From Rhyacophila brunnea (lineage: Eukaryota; Arthropoda; Insecta; Trichoptera; Rhyacophilidae): 64,000 nt of DNA. Shown here piece by piece: positions 46,165 to 57,014 of this stretch (its first letter is position 1; each line of letters starts with the position of its first letter). The stretch lies in NCBI GenBank assembly GCA_022495005.1, contig JAGYXB010000509.1, positions 310,001-374,000 of the forward strand, given 5' to 3'. The notes below the pieces were generated by a model that was not told the origin of the DNA, made no database searches, and saw only the letters and a list, made by a program, of their open reading frames with translations. The position numbers were made by a program, and so were the translations under genes.

Positions 46165-49030
46165 TGTTTCATGTTATATATATATTTATTGTATGACATA
46201 TGGACGTTATGTATTATGTTTTATTCTAAGCCTCCATATTTGAAATTTACCGATTAATTATACAGTGTATCACAAGTTCATCGTCACTCTCATTATTAAG
46301 GGCTGTAATTATTCTGGTATAAGTAGTGAATAATTATCCAGCATTTTCTATCCTATGAAAGCCTTGTAGCGTATGCTACAGATTTTTCAGGGTATTTATT
46401 CATTAGGTCTATTCACGTCATCATTATTTGTCCTTTGTCCCTTTTATCTGACACACTGATATCTGATATTATGTATGCATGTGTATGCGTATGTGTTTGT
46501 ATTAAATAAATATACAAACTACTTAAATAAGATAGAGGGGGACTACGCCAGTCACTGTTATGGATGAGGAGAGAAAGAGATATTAAGATATTGACATACC
46601 TATTCACCCTCTCGCTCCATCACAATCGTCTGAAATTGGAAACAGGTTGTCCGAAACTGTTGTTAACATAAATAACTCAGTTAAAGTAGAATTAACAAAA
46701 GTAACTTTATTTCATAACCATTACAATTATAAACCTTTTGTGGCTTTCTAGGCCTCGACGGAAAGACAAAACAATATAGCAATACAAATATATTTTGTAT
46801 CGGAATTCGTAAATTAATATGAATTTAATATTTAAGTTATATTTTATTTACCAGAATCTATATATATTGTGGCTTATCGACCGCGACTTATCTTCCAATG
46901 GGCGACAGAGAACTTTGAGCCATGCTGCCAATTCAAGGTGATGGAGTGGTAAATGATAACGAATTTTTACATTGTCATGTTATCCCTTTACGCATTAATT
47001 TTTTTCAAGATTTTTACATTATAAGAAAGCTTAATTATAGATGGAAAACAAGAAGTATGGTAACATTTTTACTATGACTTGAAACAATAAAAATGGTTCT
47101 AGTTTATACAATTGATCACACGAGCATACGCATTACTGTTGAGAAAAAGGCTTACGTAGTCTTTTGAACCGACTGTCCTGAAATAGACCTGAATTTTATA
47201 ATATATTTTACCCTCAACGCAGCTAATTATTACTGACCTCTGTGCTTTGTATTCCAAACTAAATTAATAATACACATAAGTTTCTGTAATAATTTACTTC
47301 CTCTAACTTACTAACTTGAGATATTTGTATAGGACTTAATCTTTTCCGAAATTCCAAAAATAGCTCTATGTTCATTTGGGTCTTTTGTCAAATTTTACCC
47401 TCGAAGAGAGCTTAAACTTCCACGAAAAGCTTTTATTGTCAAACTTTAAAATCAGCTTGTAGTACAATATTATGGCTTATACTTTATAGTATTGTAGATG
47501 TATTCTAACAAAATTGTACAAGCTTTATAGAATTTAAATTTAGCAATATCAATGTAAATAATATCCTTCCCAAGTGAACATTTTCATGCACCTAGAAAAT
47601 TTGTTAAAATGCAATTAAAACGAATTGTAATATAAAGCTGCCAAATAGACGGAGTTTTTTTTTAATAGTACTAAGTACAAGTAGAATTATATTATAATGT
47701 ATCACCGTAAATAAAAAAATATAAATTAGCTTGCCATTAATGACAACGCGTCATACTGCATCGATTTGATTTGAAAATCTTCTCTCGTCGCCAGTATTCA
47801 GTTGAATTAACGTACCTATTTAAAAATTGGAATATTGACAAAATATATCTGAAAATGACTATTCGAATATACGATTTTAATTTTTATTAGGTAGGTAATA
47901 TATTGTCTTTATACTAAGAACAAGTAAGCTATGATCTAATATCCATTATAAAAACTGGTAGTGATGTACCACACTTTCCCATTGCTATTCTTTAACTTAA
48001 AAATTTCAAAAACACTTATTTTTAAACATCAAAAAGGAATACTCAATTTCCCATTCGCCGGAAAAATTATATATTTTGGTCTTCTTTTTGTTACTTTTCG
48101 TCATACGATAATAGAAAACTACGCCTTAGCTTAAAGTGCGGGGATTTCAATTTTCTCTATCTCTTACTCTTACGGAAAGCTATGAGTAATGCAATACGTA
48201 TTAAGTGATTAAATTTCTTTGTGGTTATTTTGGTTCTACTTCAATATCTAAATGAAATTATATAGTGATACCAATTAACACAATAAATCCCTAAATCCCC
48301 CGTCAATAATCCTGTGATTGACAGAATTGGGAAGAACAATATTATAACTCGTATGTAATACTAGTTGTAACTTATGAGACGACCGAGGAATGTTACACTG
48401 GGAAGCACAACACAAAGAATTTCGCGAATCATGATATAGTGAAGAAAGTACTGTTGTTTGACTCTGCGTGGTTGGAATGATAGAGAGTCAGTAGTCAGGA
48501 AGTAGCCCTTAGAACTGCCTAACCAAAATTCACTATCTTTATTTCGCGCCGAAGTACACATATATAATTTTAATAATAACATGTAATCCAAACGTTTTGC
48601 TATTTCAATCAATATCTTTGTCTTATATCTCGTGTGAGAAGCAAAAATATACCTAATATTTAATTTCCTAAGTTAAATTAATAAGTCCTCATTTTCCTTA
48701 ATTTAATAAGTCCGTGGTTAAAACTAAAGCGAAAAAAACCCTCCCACATACACCCTTACAAATCAATAGGTATTATTTTAATTTGAATATACCTGCACGC
48801 AATTTCATGAATCAATTTCTATGGACTTATGGTGTGTTCAATCAAAATCTATCCCGCGATCGATGTGTTGGACATACATGCTTTATAAAATTACTCTTAT
48901 AATGTCCTGCTAAGTAAAAATACAGTGTTTTTGTTTTTAGTGGAATGAAAACCCAAATTTTAAACTACCTTTTCTTTTATATTATGTAAAACTATTTGAG
49001 TGTTTTGACGTAATCTCTAAATATATACAT
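46165..49030. other. Long stretch without a recognised gene
   Basis: A+T-rich. A (TG)/(CA) biased tract lies at 46468-46500. Short ORFs such as 48361-48612 minus are unrecognised and not supported. Confidence 0.45.
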
Positions 49031-49422
49031 CGACTGTGTTTAGGAAAAAGGGCGTAACCCTCGATTTTTTTGTGCTTTTATTAGATATTAACAATGTATA
49101 CCACTAAATATACGTTCTTTTAAAAGGAAGTAAGCCGCAAATACCGATTTATTATCTAAATTCAGGTTTTAATTGAGCTTTAATTAAGTTTTAATTTAAG
49201 AAAAAAAGCATTTACCCTCAATTTTAATGATTTTTCTGTAATAACTTCTTTAATTATTAGTAGATCAAAGAGATATTACACCAAATCATCAATCATAATT
49301 CACCCAATGTATATGTTTATTTTTTTCATTAATATTGAAACAAAATCATTAAAAAAACGTTTTTTGCCTCTCCTGTAAAATTTGATATGTGTGGGTTACG
49401 CCCTTTTTCCTAAACACGGTCG
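49031..49422. mobile_element. TIR element (copy 2), ends TTTAGGAAAAAGGGCGTAAC
   Basis: CGACTGTGTTTAGGAAAAAG then GGCGTAACC at the left; the right end is its complement with one change over 29 bp. The better preserved relative of 25871-26252. The ~390-bp interior has no frame. Conserved ends with diverged interiors suggest both were mobilised by the same transposase. Confidence 0.75.
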
Positions 49423-49424
49423 AT

Positions 49425-50845
49425 ATTATACAAGAAAAGGTAGTTTAAAACTTTTATTTCACTAAAAACAAAAACACTGTTTTTTTATTTGACATGGCTG
49501 TATAGCCTTCAGTATAAATTAAGTTGGTTATAAATTAATCCATTTATATTCCTTGATGCGATTTATATTTGATGTTATCTGAAATTTCGATCCAGTCAGC
49601 CATTTTTCCGTAGGTAGGTCGCTATATCATTGTCCTGAAAGCTGTTTGCAATTTATTGCAGTGTCCGCTTTTTTCGGTCCGGTGGATTTCGCAGATGTAA
49701 ATTTTATTCCGGCTTGAATAATATACGACGGGAAGGTAGCTGAAAATCCTCAAATCTAAAGAACATCTCTGTTCGCTATGTCGTACATAAAAGCATTTCT
49801 TTGTGACGGGGATTCAACGAAATCTATTTACCTAAAAAAGTCAGTCTATCTCCTCATTTTATTATTTAGCTATCTGAAAAATTCCACTTACATTTTTTAT
49901 CTAACAATCTTATAATCTAATAGATAAAGTAAAATGTAACACAATTACTGTTGTAAAAAAATTAAATAAATAACACACGGAAAATTTAAATTATTACTTT
50001 TTTATTGTGTATTTTTGATCCAAAGATGAAAATATGTTGATGAATTCAAGTAGACAGGATGTATAACCATTGCGGTTAATGCTAGAAATACATTATCATC
50101 ATATCACATGAGCACACGTAGACTCACGGTGTGTTCGTGCCAAAAGTGTCCTTTGTTGTTTTATCTGGTATTTAAAATGTTATCCTCTTATCCCGTTGCA
50201 CATTTTGCAATAGAGAAGATCTGTCAAAATGTATCAGTGCCATACTAAAATATGATAGCACGTTTTGTTTTGTTTTATCCTAGTTTACACATTTTTGAAT
50301 AACGTGATTTGATGTATCTTTGATTTTATGGTATGGAAGGGAGTTGCAAAATGATAGATTATTGATATACTTAATTTTTTTGTAGGTTGTCAGTTTTTAT
50401 TAATGAATGTTTTAATGGTTCTAGCATATGAGTTCACTTGACGTGATGACAATAATATATTTCTAGCATAATAATTATCATTGATACTGATGGAATTTGA
50501 ATTTAAATTCTAATACATTTAAGTTTTGTACTACCTCTTTCATTTGAGTCGGTTTTTGCGATCCGGTAAATACATGCTGACAACGAATACTGTTAATTAT
50601 TACTTATATAATATTAATACAATAGGTAAAAACCTTATTATCTTTCTACCTTTATTTAGTATAAAAAACAAATCTATTTTTGAAAGGTTAATTAATTATT
50701 ATCATTGACACAATTTTGCCAAATAAGGTAGATATAATTTGGTTGTCAGAAAAAAATGTAAAATTATTTCAAGATGAAAATGTCTAGAAACTAACATATA
50801 AAAAATAATTTCTTTTTAACTGTCAATTCAAGGTGGAAATGAATT
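49425..50845. other. No gene seen
   Basis: A+T-rich; the 60-codon ORF at 50526-50708 is low-complexity and unsupported. Confidence 0.45.
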
Positions 50846-50847
50846 GT

Positions 50848-50973
50848 ATTATTATTTTTAATAAAAACGCAAATTTTATTGTACTAATTCCACTTTTTGT
50901 TAAATAAGTCGACCGGTTATTTTATAAAAAGTGGTATTAGTACAATAAAATTTGCGTTTTAATTAAAATTAAT
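50848..50973. mobile_element. Near-perfect palindromic MITE (~126 bp)
   Basis: AACGCAAATTTTATTGTACT on the left pairs exactly with AGTACAATAAAATTTGCGTT on the right. Pairing continues outward and inward (CCACTTTTTG... / ...AAAAAGTGG) to a GTCGACCGG centre. The whole unit is one hairpin. Confidence 0.65.
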
Positions 50974-50975
50974 AG

Positions 50976-51470
50976 TATAAAAAATATGTCATAACATTGA
51001 AGATTATTTTAACGATAACAATGATTGAAGAAAAATGTTTGTTGTTTTTGACAGTGATGAACTATTTACAGCATGTAGTTTTAAAATTATTACTAAGACC
51101 TCATTTCTTTATTCCTAGACTTTATGTCTTATATAATACGTAGTGCCTGGAAAATATTTAACAAAAAAATCGACTGAATGCTAGAATAAACTTCACACCT
51201 AACCAAACGTTGGACCTTCATTATGATTACGTAAACTGAAAAGGTCAAAGCTCCCGTGAAATTTTGGAAATGCCCTCAATCAGCAGTGAGTAGGCGGAAA
51301 CAAACCTTTTTGTAACAAAAAAAAATATACTAGTCCAAGAATTCTAACATATTCACATATGTATCATATTGTTCATAAATCACGTTTTCTGGTGACTTTG
51401 ATAAATTTTATTGTCTTCTTATGCCACGTTTTGTATTTGACCTAAAGTACAAAGAATAGTTCACTGAATT
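50976..51470. other. No gene seen
   Basis: A+T-rich; nothing recognised. Confidence 0.4.
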
Positions 51471-51476
51471 TTCATT

Positions 51477-51557
51477 TTATTTTCTTTCAATAAAGCGCTT
51501 CGGTGGCGGCAAAAAGCTCTTCCGGAAAGGTCGCTGACCCTCAGAGGTCATGGCCAT
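51477..51557 (-). CDS. Possible short exon or 26-codon ORF
   Basis: On minus, AAG ATG GCC ATG gives a good start context and 26 codons to TAA: MAMTSEGQRPFRKSFLPPPK and then RFIERK. It lies in a G+C-rich patch, is basic and proline-rich, and a TTACAG acceptor-like site is found ~25 bases upstream in frame, so it might be a terminal exon. It is too short to identify and could equally be non-coding DNA around the nuclear-receptor motif next listed. Confidence 0.25.
   Translation of the reverse strand: MAMTSEGQRPFRKSFLPPPKRFIERK
51528..51550. promoter_or_regulatory. Ecdysone-response-element-like motif
   Basis: AGGTCGCTGACCC (51528-51540) is an IR-1 pair of nuclear-receptor half-sites one base away from the ecdysone receptor/USP consensus RGGTCANTGACCY. 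A further perfect half-site AGGTCA lies at 51545-51550. Such clusters bind EcR/USP in insects; the function here is untested. Confidence 0.35.
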
Positions 51558-51559
51558 CT

Positions 51560-52299
51560 TAACCCTTCGTGCGTACTGTAATGTGGGGATATGCAAACTA
51601 TGGAGTTAGCTTCTATATTTAGTGTCAGGTATATTATTACGTAGGCAGTTATATTAAATTAAAAATTATACATATTAAAATCTTAAGGGGTGTTTCTAGA
51701 TAAACTATTATGTAACCTCTTCTGTCGCGCCGGATATTCCAATTTTGAAAAATAAATTACCTATTTCTACTTTAATAACATTATATTCGATCCCATATGG
51801 AACAGTCTCGAAGTGAATTCACAATATTATAATAATATATTAAATACATATTTCAGTTGACTAAAGACATAATTATTGTAGTTGTTTTAAAGATATATCA
51901 ATTAGACTTTCTTGTCTACTTATTTCAAATAGTGACAGACGCGTTATTTATTTATTTATTTATTTTTGTTGCGCCTGTATACAGTTATCTATCATTCAGC
52001 TGGTCAGTCAGTGGAGTAAAATTATCATATTCCTGAAATAAATCACTATGACAAAACTATGGCACGCGAACGGATTGTAGAGCGATGCAACACTGCAATC
52101 ATTGGTACCACGTAGAACCTAGCATTACAGGAAATCCTCCCAAAAATGCAAAATATTTATCAGACGGCTTTAAAGTAATTCGTCGACTGATTATGAATAA
52201 AATTTCTCAAATTTCAGAATAAAAATATTTTTCGAGAAGAGAAAATAAAAAGAATAAAATATCCAATCACCAATATTTTTTAAAGTTTTTTTTTATACA
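51560..52299. other. No gene seen; (TTTA)n microsatellite
   Basis: A (TTTA)n tract lies at about 51945-51966. The rest is unstructured A+T-rich DNA. Confidence 0.45.
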
Positions 52300-52302
52300 T
52301 AA

Positions 52303-52755
52303 AGCCCCGTTTACGTGATCCAATGTCGACGATCATCGCGGAGGAATCATCCCCAGTGACCCGTGTAAACGCACATTCATCAAAGAATCATCAAAAGTGA
52401 ACGACGTTCAACTGCTTCTACTTTTTGATAATTTTTTTTATCACTACGAATGATTCAAAAATGCTGCGCATGCGCACTACGCCCCTGAGTGCTGTCATCA
52501 TATTCCCCACACCCATTACGTCGCATTACCCATAGTTTTATCCACCTACGCCTCTTTTTCCTATTTCTGTTTCTCTCGATGAAATTTATGCATTCACATA
52601 ACAAACAACCACAAATTGTTTAAATTCCAACCTGAATCGCAATTTTACTTGACGTCATTTTGGAATGAATTGAGTATTTCACTTTCGGTGACACGTGTAA
52701 ACAAAATGTGAATGCCTGCATTCAATTCACCGCAGTGACTCGTGTAAATGAGCCT
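52303..52755. mobile_element. Harbinger-like MITE (453 bp) flanked by TAA
   Basis: TAA flanks at 52300-52302 and 52756-52758. The ends AGCCCCGTTTACGTG and AGGCTCATTTACACG (right, as complement) match imperfectly. A second zone, AGTGACCCGTGTAAACGCACATTC, also has an inverted partner near the right end (GTGACACGTGTAAACAAAATGTGA region). The CCCCGTTTACACG tip is shared with 38543-39272. Non-coding. Confidence 0.65.
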
Positions 52756-52759
52756 TAAG

Positions 52760-53290
52760 CCACATCCACTATAAAACCTCCATGCTGGAAAGATCGCAAA
52801 CCTCTGCGCAAAACTAAAATTTCCATTTGTTTTTCATTAGGCGCAAACGACTACTCAGAAATTTTCATACAAAAGTCACTCATTGTTGGCGAAAGTGAAG
52901 CAGAATAAAAAGAAGCAAGAAACAACGGCTTCACTAATGGTCTCATTTAGTAGTTTGTATTTATAGATTTACCTCTCGTGCGGCTGTTACTTCTCCACTT
53001 CGCACGTTCGGTATAGAGTTTTCCTATAATTTACTACTGTTTGAATTGAATGTACAGTGTAATAAAGGGCGTCGAGATAAGAATAATTTTTGCCGTATTG
53101 CCACACCGAAAATCGAATTGCGTCATTATATAATTTATAAGAGCATTTAACTTTAAAAGGTTCACGAGTGAAATACATTTTTTTAATGTTCTCAGACACT
53201 TCTCGTAATAAACATCGTGTAAATAAAAGAATATGATTATTTTAAAAGATAAATATGTTTATGGGATATATTTTTTAATTAACTATTTTT
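52760..53290. other. No gene seen
   Basis: 52860-53200 has moderate complexity and an unrecognised 70-codon minus ORF. Nothing can be supported. Confidence 0.35.
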
Positions 53291-53292
53291 TA

Positions 53293-53706
53293 ATTCAACG
53301 AATATTTCACAAGATTTAAGAATATAACATTCTAATTATTGAACATACATAATTTTGAAAACACTGAGAAACTCTGAGAAAATATATTATAACCAATAGA
53401 AAAAATCTTGGAGTGATCCGTGACGTCGGTTAGTACTTAAAGTAATACCTACCTACTTTGATTTAAAATACAAAAGTCGATCGCCAATGTAGTTCAATTT
53501 AGGAAGCGCTACAGTGAGTATTAAAAGCCATTAGTTAAAATTTGTGATAATTAAGTATGACTCATTTAGCATTGTGCTCAATGTGCGTGTGCGCGATACC
53601 CGAGAGATGCTGGTACGATTCCTGCAGTGTGTCTTCCTTTTTTTCAAAAGATTTTTTCTATTGTTTATATTATATTTTCTCAAAAGTGTTTTCAAAATAA
53701 TTATGT
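53293..53706 (+). mobile_element. tRNA-bearing foldback element (copy B)
   Basis: The left arm (53293-53407) begins ATTCAACGAATATTTCACAA, includes AACATACATAATTTTGAAAA and ends AACCAATAGAAAAAATCTT. The right arm (about 53650-53706) is the partner from AGATTTTTTCTATTG to ATTATGTA. Before the right arm sits the sense tRNA-like unit (53558-53640) with TTTAGCATTGTGC and GGTACGATTCC. The spacer (GTGACGTCGGTTAG ...) matches copy A closely. In copy A the complete tRNA-like unit is in the left arm and here in the right, so the ancestor probably had both. Confidence 0.7.
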
Positions 53707-53737
53707 ACTTATATTATAAATATATATATTTTTTTTG

Positions 53738-53912
53738 ACAATGCCCGATCCTAATAAAATCATATGGGGCTGTGTATTGTCAGATTTTTTTTACGAGAAA
53801 TGGATGTTAGCCACTTGCTCAACCTGTTAGGTCCATACTCTAACTCTAAACACAAATTGAAAAACAATATAATCTGTATTTTCCAGACCCAGGATTCGAA
53901 CCTGGTCAACGA
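53738..53912 (-). repeat. tRNA-derived SINE copy, head truncated
   Basis: Words CCCGATCCTAATAAAATCAT, GAAATGGATGTTAGCCACTT, CTCAACCTGTTAGGTCCATA and CAGACCCAGGATTCGAACCT match 1205-1445. The head is lost beyond box B. It begins right after copy B of the foldback family. Confidence 0.75.
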
Positions 53913-53989
53913 ACGAACGTCACCCGAACAACGCTGTATGTCACTGTTTGGTGATTTTCTTCTATAACCATCTTATCACGTCATTCCAG

Positions 53990-54330
53990 ATCATGCTGGC
54001 ATTCCGTAGCTTCGCCAACTATCTTTGTAGATAGAATTTAGTGGCATCTGGAATCAGGTTGACTTGAATTACAGGAAAGACAGGTTGAAATTCTGGTCAG
54101 GTTTCTGCAACACGTAGTCGAGCTAGGTCCATCATCACCTCTTCACTCTCAGCATAATGAGAGGCTGCATAGTTTGCCTATTATCTCCTCATTACTCTTA
54201 CCCAGTATTTGTCGGAAACATATATTCTCGGAGCTCAGTATACGGTTGCTCTGAGCCTTCATCATGTGCCATGATTCGTTACCGTAAAGAATGCCGATGC
54301 CAAATCCGATTAACTGGATCTAAAAAACTG
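53990..54330 (-). pseudogene. LINE reverse-transcriptase C-terminal fragment
   Basis: On minus, from about 54300, a frame reads GILYGNESWHMMKAQSNRIL then SSENICFRQILG before a TGA near 54158. This matches the LLYG.E.W......N.....E..F.R.ILG segment found after the RT domain in many LINE ORF2 proteins. The rest of the stretch to about 53990 continues in broken frames. The catalytic YADD region is absent. Confidence 0.6.
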
Positions 54331-54562
54331 TTTAGTTCATCTAATAATGGATAGAATAATATTCATAGTATTATGTAAATTACAGTATTATATTTTGTAT
54401 CAAATTTCATACAAATTTGCCTTGTTTGACGTACAGCAATCTTGCAAACTTAAATCAACAAATCCCAAAATGATGAAACTGCATTCGGGTAACGTCTTGA
54501 ATATTATCAATTTTAAGAGGTTATTTTATATCCCAACAACCAAACAAAACATATAAAGTTTG

Positions 54563-54912
54563 TAAATAATTATTTCTTTTATTCAACGAATAATTCACAA
54601 GATTTAAGAATATATCATTCTGATTATTGAACATATATTATTTTGAAAAAAAACACTTTCTGATAGAGTATATAATAACCAATAGAAAAAATCTTTTTTG
54701 AAAAAAGTAAGTCACCCCGACGGGGAATCGAACCCTGTATCTCCCGAGTATACGCCTCATCCGTCGCATTAAGCCATTATGCTACGGTGTGACATACTAA
54801 TAGCGAACAAATTTTAACTATTGGTCAATTTCTATACCTACCCATCAAAGATTTTTTCTATTGGTTATTATATACTCTATCAGAAAGTGTTTTTTTCAAA
54901 ATAATATATGTT
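54563..54912 (-). mobile_element. tRNA-bearing foldback element (copy C) with 11-bp target duplication
   Basis: TATAAAGTTTG is present exactly at 54552-54562 and at 54913-54923. Arms of ~65 bp (AACATATATTATTTTGAAAA ... AACCAATAGAAAAAATCTT and its complement) enclose a tRNA-like unit on minus (54711-54792). That unit has box A TAGCATAATGG, box B GGTTCGATTCC, 39 bases between them, and an acceptor stem pairing at 6 of 7 positions. The tail CTTGTGAATTATTCGTTGAA lies beyond one arm. An 11-bp duplication and a 3' tail suggest retroposition, while the arms look like a DNA foldback. Confidence 0.75.
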
Positions 54913-54924
54913 TATAAAGTTTGC

Positions 54925-55678
54925 ACCGAAATAGCTAAGAAATAAAAGTGGTAATCTTTTGGTTTTTTATCACTATCATATCGTAATAATATCAAAGTAT
55001 TGATAACCTATTATTTTATTATTTACTTTGAAATTCGAGGATTTGTAACAAAAGTTGGAATACCTTCATTATTATTTAATTCCAGAAACTATTTATCCAT
55101 GTTTAAAATAGCTGTCCTGAAATAATAACTTCTAGTGGAAACATTGTTTTTTCGGCGATTTTGAAATATCATAGTTTTGTTTTCACGTTTGATATTTTTT
55201 TTGAAGAGGTACGTGTATCTTTTTAGTAAAGAGATACACATTTTCTGACCTCTGATATAAACTAACCTAACACAACTCAAGAATTTATTTTGCAAAACTA
55301 CTATAGACAGTAATAAAAATATTATTATATTGTACTAGTATTCCGGTTCAGAGATTGTACTAAAAATATTTATTCCTATACATATCCAATAAATAAAGCT
55401 AGGCTATTATAGGACGCGGTACAGCACAACTAATAAAAGGCAGCAGGCTCTAGGGTCGGGTTTATATCAAGGGTGTGTGGGAAACACACCTTACTTACAT
55501 AGACCCTGGGTTACAAATTTCATTAAATTTTATGCGTATTTTCCTAAACAAAATTACTATTGAATTTTGGTTCAACGGGTTTCTCATTGCACACTGGATC
55601 TTATTACAATCTAAAATAATGTGTTTACTGTAGAATAAATAAATACATACATGTTCCAATTGAATACAATTCTGTCAT
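54925..55678. other. No gene seen
   Basis: A small hairpin, GGTGTGTGGGAAACACACC, lies at about 55470-55490. Other sequence is unremarkable. Confidence 0.4.
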
Positions 55679-55680
55679 AT

Positions 55681-56114
55681 CAGCGGCGAAGGGTGGAGGT
55701 AGGCTATTAAGATTCGTCATAAATAGTGCACACAAAACTTTGCCAGTGATACTTATTTGTTTTCATTGAACTAAGAATACATATTACAGATGGTGTTGGT
55801 TAGTTTTTTTTTAAATACATGAAGCCCTGCAAATCAAACCATTATCGATAAAAAATATTCTTCCGCCTATAAAATATCTAAAATGATGTAAGGTTTAATG
55901 GCGTGATTTTAGATATTTTATAGATAAACGAATATGTTTGACTATTTTCTACTATGGCTTCAATTAGGCAGGGTTTAAGTGATTTTTAAAAACTATCAAA
56001 CACTATCTAAAATTGTAGTCTTAGTTCAATGAAAACAGATACGTTTGACTAACAAATTTTAGTGTGTACTATTTATGTCAGATCGTAACAGCCTACCTCC
56101 ACCCTTCTCCATTG
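55681..56114. mobile_element. hAT-like foldback with ~140-bp arms
   Basis: The left arm (55681-55825) starts CAGCGGCGAAGGGTGGAGGT. The right arm (55970-56114) ends as the complement of CAATGGAGAAGGGTGGAGGT. Inside pair TGTTTTCATTGAACTAAGA and related words. A perfect inner repeat, CTATAAAATATCTAAAAT / ATTTTAGATATTTTATAG, forms a second nested stem at 55867-55923. Flanking octamers agree at only 5 of 8 positions. Non-coding. Confidence 0.65.
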
Positions 56115-56920
56115 ATACATATAATTATCGTTACCATCAATCGAAATGTCTCCGGTCCTCTCTGCTACAAACTTCTTTCATTGTATCAGAGATGCTGTGT
56201 ATTTTTCTATTTACTTTTTAACACGTTCGATCATAAAAAAATCACTTGGGCCTCCACAACGTGGAGGTTGTATTAACAGATTTTTGTTTTTACGAGAAAT
56301 GGATTTTTTAAAATTAATAACTATGTCCTTGATTTTTCGTACAAGGTGGTTGTTAGTAATTTTGAACAGTCAAAAATACCCAGGCTTGGATAAAATCAGA
56401 TAAATATATTGTGTCTTCACCGGGATTGGAACCCAGAGCTTTAAGTGTTAAGGTTTAAGTGATTTTTAAAAACTATCAAACACTATCTAAAATTGTAGTC
56501 TTAGTTCAATGAAAACAGATACGTTTGACTAACAAATTTTAGTGTGTACTATTTATGTCAGATCGTAACAGCCTACCTCCACCCTTCTCCATTGATACAT
56601 ATAATTATCGTTACCATCAATCGAAATGTCTCCGGTCCTCTCTGCTACAAACTTCTTTCATTGTATCAGAGATGCTGTGTATTTTTCTATTTACTTTTTA
56701 ACACGTTCGATCATAAAAAAATCACTTGGGCCTCCACAAGGTGGAGGTTGTATTAACAGATTTTTGTTTTTACGAGAAATGGATTTTTTAAAATTAATAA
56801 CTATGTCCTTGATTTTTCGTACAAGGTGGTTGTTAGTAATTTTGAACAGTCAAAAATACCCAGGCTTGGATAAAATCAGATAAATATATTGTGTCTTCAC
56901 CGGGATTGGAACCCAGAGCT
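55972..56920 (+). repeat. 480-bp tandem duplication
   Basis: 55972-56440 is repeated at 56452-56920, a shift of exactly 480 bp, and I see one substitution (C at 56260, G at 56740). Eleven bases, TTAAGTGTTAA, sit at the join. The unit contains the right arm of the hAT-like foldback and most of a SINE, so both ORF pairs in the two copies are duplicates without meaning. The near identity points to a recent event or an assembly artefact. Confidence 0.9.
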
Positions 56921-56965
56921 CCAGGATAGAAAGTCAGCGCATTACGCACTGCACCACGAGAGCCG
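56708..56965 (-). repeat. tRNA-derived SINE, alternative head
   Basis: On minus the head reads GTGGTGCAGTGCGTAATGCG, and box B is GGGTTCCAATCCC. The body has CCCAGGCTTGG. The 3' part, TTTCTCGTAAAAACAAAAAT and ACAACCTCCAC, is shared with the 1205-1445 family, whose head is different. A truncated duplicate is in 56228-56440. A further body scrap lies at 56975-57010. Confidence 0.7.
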
Positions 56966-57014
56966 CCTAAAAAATAGATGTTAGCCACTTGCTCAACCAT
57001 ACTCTGGGTCCAAA

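Noticed and set aside
54711..54792. A functional tRNA gene on the minus strand
   Set aside because: Boxes A and B are good and 6 of 7 acceptor pairs form, but the T-stem has a mismatch, the anticodon arm is poor, and it sits inside a repeated foldback element.
56064..56883. Two pairs of identical ORFs (70 and 85 codons)
   Set aside because: Copies of one another through the 480-bp duplication and made of foldback arm plus SINE sequence.
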